Shown here piece by piece: positions 1-64,000 of a DNA stretch of 64,000 bases. Position 1 is the first letter of the stretch. Each line of letters begins with the position of its first letter. The notes below the pieces were generated by a model. The model saw nothing but the letters and a program-made list of their open reading frames with translations. It searched no databases and was not told the origin of the DNA. The position numbers and the translations under genes were made by a program. Source of the DNA: Ridgeia piscesae (lineage: Eukaryota > Annelida > Polychaeta > Sabellida > Siboglinidae); NCBI GenBank assembly GCA_025642075.2, contig JAODUO010000187.1, positions 169,501 to 233,500 on the forward strand, read 5' to 3'.

Positions 1-1197
1 TTGGGCTGGCTCTAACTGACATTGGACTGGCTCTAACAGACACTGGACTGGCTCTAACTGACATTGGACTGGCTCTAACTGACACTGCACTGGCTCTAAC
101 TGACATTGGACTGGCTCTAACTGACATTGGATTGGCTCTAACTGACACTGGACTGGCTCTAACTGACATTGGGCTGACTCTAACTGACATTGAACTGGCT
201 CTAACTGACATTGGACTGGCTCTAACTGACATTGGGCTGACTCTAACTGACATTGGACTGGCTCTAACTGACATTGGACTGGCTCTAACTGACATTGGGC
301 TGGCTCTAACTGACATTGGACTGGTTCTAACTGACATTGGACTGGCTCTAACTGACAGTGGACTGGCTCCAACTGACATTGGACTGGCTCTAACTGACAC
401 TGAACTGGCTCTAACTGACATTGGACTGGCTCTAACTGACATTGGGCTGGCTCTAACTGACATTGGACTGGTTCTAACTGACATTGGGCTGGCTCTAACT
501 GACAGTGGACAGGCTCTAACTAACACTGGACTGGCTCTAACTGACACTGGACTGGCTCTAACTGACATTGGACTGGCTCTAACTTACACTGGCCTAGCTC
601 TAACTGACACTGCACTGGCTCTGACATTGGACTGGCTCCAACTGACATTGGACTGGCTCTAACTGACACTGAACTGGCTCTAACTGACACTGCACTGGCT
701 CTAACTGATACTGGACTGGTTCCAACTGACACTGGACTGGCTCTAACTGACATTGGACTGGCTCTAACTGACATTGGGCTGGCTCTAACTGACACTGGAC
801 TGGCTCTAACTGACACTGGACTGGCTCTAACTGACACTAGACTGGCTCTAACTGACACTGGACTGGCTCTAACTGACATTGGGCTGGCTCTAACTGACAC
901 TGGACTGGCTCTAACTGATACTGGACTGGCTCTAACTGATATTGGACTGGCTCTAACTGACACTGGACTGGCTCTAACTGACACTGGACTGGCTCTAACT
1001 GACATTGGACTGGCTCTAACTGACACTGGACTGTCTCTAACTGACACTGGACTGGCTCTAACTGACACTGGACTGGCTCTAACTGACACTGGACTGGCTC
1101 TAACTGATACTGGACTGGCTCTAACTGACACTGGACTGGCTCTAACTGACACTGGACTGGCTCTAACTGACACTGGACTGTCTTTAACAGACACTGT
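1..1197. repeat. 21-bp minisatellite, about 57 copies, cut by left window edge
   Basis: Units of 21 bp around CTCTAACTGACATTGGACTG, with ACATT/ACACT variants and one short unit near 620. Because 21 is divisible by 3 and the unit lacks stops, long reading frames exist on both strands (for example a repeated LALTDIG); they show no other coding evidence. Confidence 0.97.
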
Positions 1198-1745
1198 AAA
1201 TAGATATAACAAATGATTGAAAAATTCCTTCTGAAGTAAATATGTTTCAACTATCAATAGGTTAAAAATTTAAAGTAAGCAAATAGATAAGTTACACAAA
1301 GTAAAATAAGTAAATTAATATGTAAAAAATAGGACAAAACCACTATTTTACAACACAGAGCGCATTTTTGTAACTACCGGTAGACGACAAACAGTTGTGG
1401 CTAGTTAAGTGCAAATTGCAATCAATATCACTGTTTCACATTGTGAATGTCCCCGTTAAGAGACTGTCACCGGGCAGTGAGGCCAGGCACAGCTGTGACA
1501 GGCAGATTTGTGACAGTGCGTGGGTCTGTTGACGCCTGCACTCTCTCAGACCTCCCTGTACTATCACACGCTCACTGCAGACAGAAGGTCACGTCACCGT
1601 TGTGTCATTGCGTGACACCATGACACTCCTACAGGGCTGGCATAACAGCCTCAGTGAGACACTCACTTGTCCACTAGAGCCACCTGTTTACTGTGGACAG
1701 TCTGACTCATGTGTCCACTAGAGCCACCTGTCAACTATGTACAGT
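1198..1745. other. Unique non-coding stretch
   Basis: No convincing coding or RNA gene. The phrase 'gtccactagagccacctgt' appears twice (around 1668 and 1712), a small local duplication. Confidence 0.6.
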
Positions 1746-1747
1746 CT

Positions 1748-2372
1748 GACCTGTAGAGACCTGTATAAATGTAGAGAGGACTTTGGGCAGCCCTAGAGAC
1801 CTGTATAAATGTAGAGAGGACTTTGGGCAGCCCTAGAGACCTGTATAAGTATAGAGAGGACTTTGGGCAGCCCTAAAGACCTGTATAAGCATAGAGAGGA
1901 CTTTGGGCAGCCCTAGAGACCTGTATAAGCATAGAGAGGACTTTGGGCTGCCCTAGAGACCTGTATAAGTATAGAGAGGACTTTGGGCAGCCCTAGAGAC
2001 CTGTATAAGCATAGAGAGGACTTTGGGCTGCCCTAGAGACCTGTATAAGTATAGAGAGGACTTTGGGCAGCCCTAGAGACCTGTATAAGCATAGAGAGGA
2101 CTTTGGGCTGCCCTAGAGACCTGTATAAGCATAGAGAGGACTTTGGGCAGCCCTAGAGACCTGTATAAGCATAGAGAGGACTTTGGGCTGCCCTAGAGAC
2201 CTGTGTAAGCATAGAGAGGACTTTGGGCAGCCCTAGAGACCTGTATAAGCATAGAGAGGACTTTGGGCTGCCCTAAAGACCTGTATAAGCATAGAGAGGA
2301 CTTTGGGCAGCCCTAGAGACCTGTAGAAGTATTAAGTATAGAGAGGACTTTGGGCAGCCCTAGAGACCTGTA
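1748..2372. repeat. 40-bp minisatellite with 80-bp alternation, about 15 copies
   Basis: Unit of 40 bp containing TAGAGAGGACTTTGGGCAGC. From about 1900 to 2300 successive units alternate GGGCAG and GGGCTG, so the array largely repeats as 80-bp dimers. Confidence 0.95.
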
Positions 2373-4590
2373 TATCATGTATGTTTTAAAAGTTCACATA
2401 ATAAATAATAGGTATACATATGCAGGTCAGAGAATTAATGAACAGATGTAAAATAAATGTTGACATTAAAACAATCCCTAATTTAAAGCACAAAATGGAA
2501 AAATCAAATACACCTGTACATAGATTTAAAGTGTAGAATTAATTAATCCAATAAAAATAATTAATCATTGGACTTTGGTATTTAGCAAGTTGCAACTACA
2601 GCATTTTCTGACTGTTCTAAAAGGTTACGTATGACTTACTGTATATCTTGTATTGATTAAGAGATTACGTGATTCATTACAAACACAATTTGTGCTACAA
2701 GTTGTTGCGACACAAATTGTGCAATAAATCTTAAATGTTACATGTTCTGCTCGCACAAAATGTCAGTGGTTAAAATGGTCCAGATGCACATTGCCAGAAA
2801 TAATGTGTAATGCTCAGTGATAGTTTGGCGTTGTCACAGTCAGTGTCTTGTCTGCATTTGTCAGTAGCTGGTGTCTGACGTGTTCACATCAGTGGAGATG
2901 TAGTACTGCTATCCAAAACGTAGGACACGGTGGGAAGTATAAAAACTAAACAGATTCAAACTTTTCAGAAGATCAAAGTTATAATATCAACTTTTATTGC
3001 ATTACTTGTGGCTTGGTTTCTGCTTATAATAGATGTCTTTGATTTGAATCTAGAATGTTCATTTAAGAGTTTATCCAGAGTCTTATTCGGAGTTAATAAT
3101 ATCTCTGAACAAGTGATAATTGGAATGATATCGGCATAAGTGTTTTTTGTCATGGTGAAGGTTTAAGAAAATTTGCTTTATTTGACCCATACATAATACA
3201 ATAAATCGATGTCAACATTTAGAAAAATAACACAAATTATATGTAAATTTATTGTATACAAGGCATAATATATGACATTGAAATAACAAAATAGGGTCAT
3301 GAGACTCTTCTAAGACAGTAACTCTTCTAAGACTATTGAGGAGCAATCCTTTATATTTTTAGGAAAACGTTCTGGCCTGCAGCAATTACGGGACCATTTT
3401 ACACTGGTCAGTGGAGCCTTTGAAGACTGGATCTAAATTCAACAGTAGTTAACTTATTAGTTATGTATGTTCATGTAACTGAGTGAAGTGAAACAGTGAG
3501 TATCTGTAGGGAATAAATGACCCAGGCGTAGAAAGGCAGCAAATAGACTTGAATTATCTTGATTGAAAATGATGCTCTAACCACTGTGCAACAAGCCGTA
3601 AATGTAATACAATAAAAGTTCTTTGTTGTGCCGTCTGTACACAGAGTGACCAATCACTGACCGCTCCACTCAGTCTCCTCCACTCCCCTTCAGCTCTCCC
3701 AGCACTGACTGACCAGTGGCCCACATCGCTCCCTCTTTGGGCTGGAGCAGTGAAGAGACTTTGATTGGCTGTGAAACAGTCTAGTTAGTCTAAAGTACAC
3801 CTTTGCCTCCCCACGAGAGACAAACAAGACCAGAGAGACCTATATGAGACTACACTGCACATCTGAGACATCTAATTAACTGTACATATTTACATCATAG
3901 CAAACTGTGGACAGATATGTTGATGTGTAAATAGTATGCCTTAAAAGTAGACTTTGTCAGAGTCAGTATTTATAACCTTTAACAGCAAAGTCAAAACTGT
4001 TGTGGGGTGGTTTTACACTAAAACTCAACATTTGACTGGAAGCAATAAGTCAATCATATCTCTATTTGTTAGTAGATAATATTATAGTGTATTGAGCTAC
4101 AGTTCGTAGCAAAGTGAGACCAATGAAAATATGTTGTGAAATGGTATATGCATTAATAAAAACATGATAATTGTTTTAATGTCCTCTGAAACTGAATAGA
4201 TAATTAAATTGAATTACGATTTCATTTGTAGCAAAGCAGTCAGTTTATGAATACATGTTACTGCAGCAGTTTGTCTGTTGTTGTAGTGTATTATGACTCT
4301 AAAGCCTTTATGCCATTTCTGTCTTTTCTGTAGTTGAATTTGGAATATTACCCATGAAAGATTTAGGATTTAGATGAGTGGATGTCACCCAATGTGTGGG
4401 ACAGGGACAGGGACAGTTCTGCAGAGACAAACATCTAGAGAAAACATACACTGAGACTAGAGACTTGCACGCATCTTTTATAGCTATTTCCTGTTAGTCT
4501 TAATCAGTGTTATAGATACTCAGTCAGTTTGACAGTTGAACTATAGTCGCATTGCAGCTAGTTTTTATTTATCTATTTCACCCCAGAGCA
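2373..4590. other. AT-rich unique non-coding region with one SINE-like fragment
   Basis: Apart from the tRNA-like stretch near 3515-3612 I find no supported genes. Short open frames near 2930-3150 lie on both strands and lack coding character. Confidence 0.55.
3515..3612 (-). mobile_element. tRNA-like SINE fragment (candidate)
   Basis: On the - strand the stretch reads TTGCACAGTGGTTAGAGCAT, close to a tRNA/SINE A box, followed about 35 bp on by AATTCAAGTCT, a weak B box. No clear 3' tail or target-site duplication was identified. Confidence 0.4.
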
Positions 4591-4591
4591 C

Positions 4592-4690
4592 ACCACACAA
4601 CCCACCCCACACCACCCATACCACCCACTACACCCCACACCACCCACACCACCACACACCACCCCATCCCCACACCACACCACATCACAC
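4592..4690. repeat. CA/CCA-rich low-complexity tract
   Basis: Irregular ACCACACC-type repeats with the purines almost entirely A, about 100 bp. Confidence 0.85.
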
Positions 4691-5239
4691 CTGGCTGTGG
4701 CTAGCTCCCAGCTCACAAGACAGTTTACTCTGAGAAACGAAACGGTGCCTGTGTGTGCTGTCTGTGAGCTGTGCTACTGTATGTGGCTGTGGCTGTGGCA
4801 GTTGAAGGGTCTGTGTGATTACGTTGTTGCTGCGGTGGCAGTTGCTGCTGTAGCGTGGATCACGCTGCACTGTGGTGGACCACGCACTACCAGGGAGACG
4901 TCAAACGGCACGCGTTTGATAATGTGTCCACCTGCTTCTGAGAGCAGTCAGTGATCAATGGACCCAGCGACAGTGACAATGACAGGACAGTGGTGACAGT
5001 GGATTACATCGTTACAGTGGGCAGTTGAAATTAGATGCGGTTATGAGAAGTTTGTTAGATGGACACACACACACAGACACACACGGACACACACGGACAC
5101 GCTTGGATGGCTGTGTCTGTGACATGTACAGTGGATGTGACTCAGTGACTGGATGATGACATCACATCACTCACAGCCTGTGTCCTGGATGTGACAGTGC
5201 CTCAGTGGGACACACCTTTACTTGGGTGACAGCATCGTA
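4691..5239. other. Region upstream of the first visible ROS1 exon
   Basis: Moderately GC-rich unique sequence with short ACAC/ACGG runs at 5064-5100. No TATA box or other core promoter element could be assigned. It is either a 5' UTR/promoter or, if exon 1 is internal, intron. Confidence 0.4.
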
Positions 5240-63959
<58,720 letters not shown>

Positions 63960-64000
63960 GTAACTACGTGTCCTGTTATTACTTGTTGTAGAGACTTCTT

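Noticed and set aside
132..1257. LALTDIG-type and minus-strand VSVRASP-type repeat proteins
   Set aside because: Open frames on both strands of a 21-bp minisatellite.

Overview
The window is eukaryotic. It covers most of one intron-rich receptor tyrosine kinase gene on the + strand, which I recognise as a ROS1/Sevenless orthologue. I spliced 23 exons by hand; all introns are GT-AG and the exon phases agree end to end (4,003 coding nt from the ATG at 5240). The source is an animal, most likely an invertebrate bilaterian. A lophotrochozoan such as a mollusc is my guess from the repeat style, with low confidence. No prokaryotic, viral or organellar genes are visible.

Layout. 1-5239: minisatellites and unique non-coding DNA. 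5240-5509: first visible exon, carrying the start of an FN3 domain. 5510-30118: a 24.6 kb intron with a 4.1 kb 30-bp minisatellite. 30119-37833: exons 2-4 (two FN3 domains). 38805-45164: exons 5-8 (YWTD-type beta-propeller). 45505-56485: exons 9-15 (four FN3 domains). 57726-57821: transmembrane exon. 58400-63959: juxtamembrane segment and almost the whole kinase domain. The C-terminal tail lies beyond the right edge. The visible order (2 FN3, propeller, 4 FN3, TM, kinase) corresponds to the C-terminal half of the long ROS1 ectodomain. The upstream FN3 and propeller modules are either left of the window or absent. The 5' end is ambiguous because the apparent signal peptide also reads as a polypyrimidine tract plus a 3' splice site.

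About 40% of the window is tandem minisatellite DNA (units of 13-63 bp, 3 to about 138 copies). The most unusual property is where the arrays sit. At many introns the array begins at, or runs into, the exon-intron junction, and its units carry copies of the splice signal and sometimes of the coding bases beside it. The clearest cases are 59874-60866 (a 45-bp unit copying the end of the kinase hinge/alpha-D exon with its donor), 61275-62388 (a 42-bp unit copying the acceptor and the first codons of the HRD-loop exon), 50393-51697, 48949-49790, 45723-47513, 52062-55593 and both ends of the last intron. I regard this family of splice-junction-derived arrays as the main discovery candidate.

Other content: microsatellites ((TA)n, (TG)n, (TGCG)n, (CT)n, (CAGT)n/(CAGC)n), three tRNA-like SINE candidates on the - strand, a three-copy dispersed repeat family, and a CpG-rich island with a modest minus-strand reading frame at 17302-17655. 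The very long reading frames inside the arrays follow from repeat units whose length and composition avoid stops, and I do not annotate them as genes.
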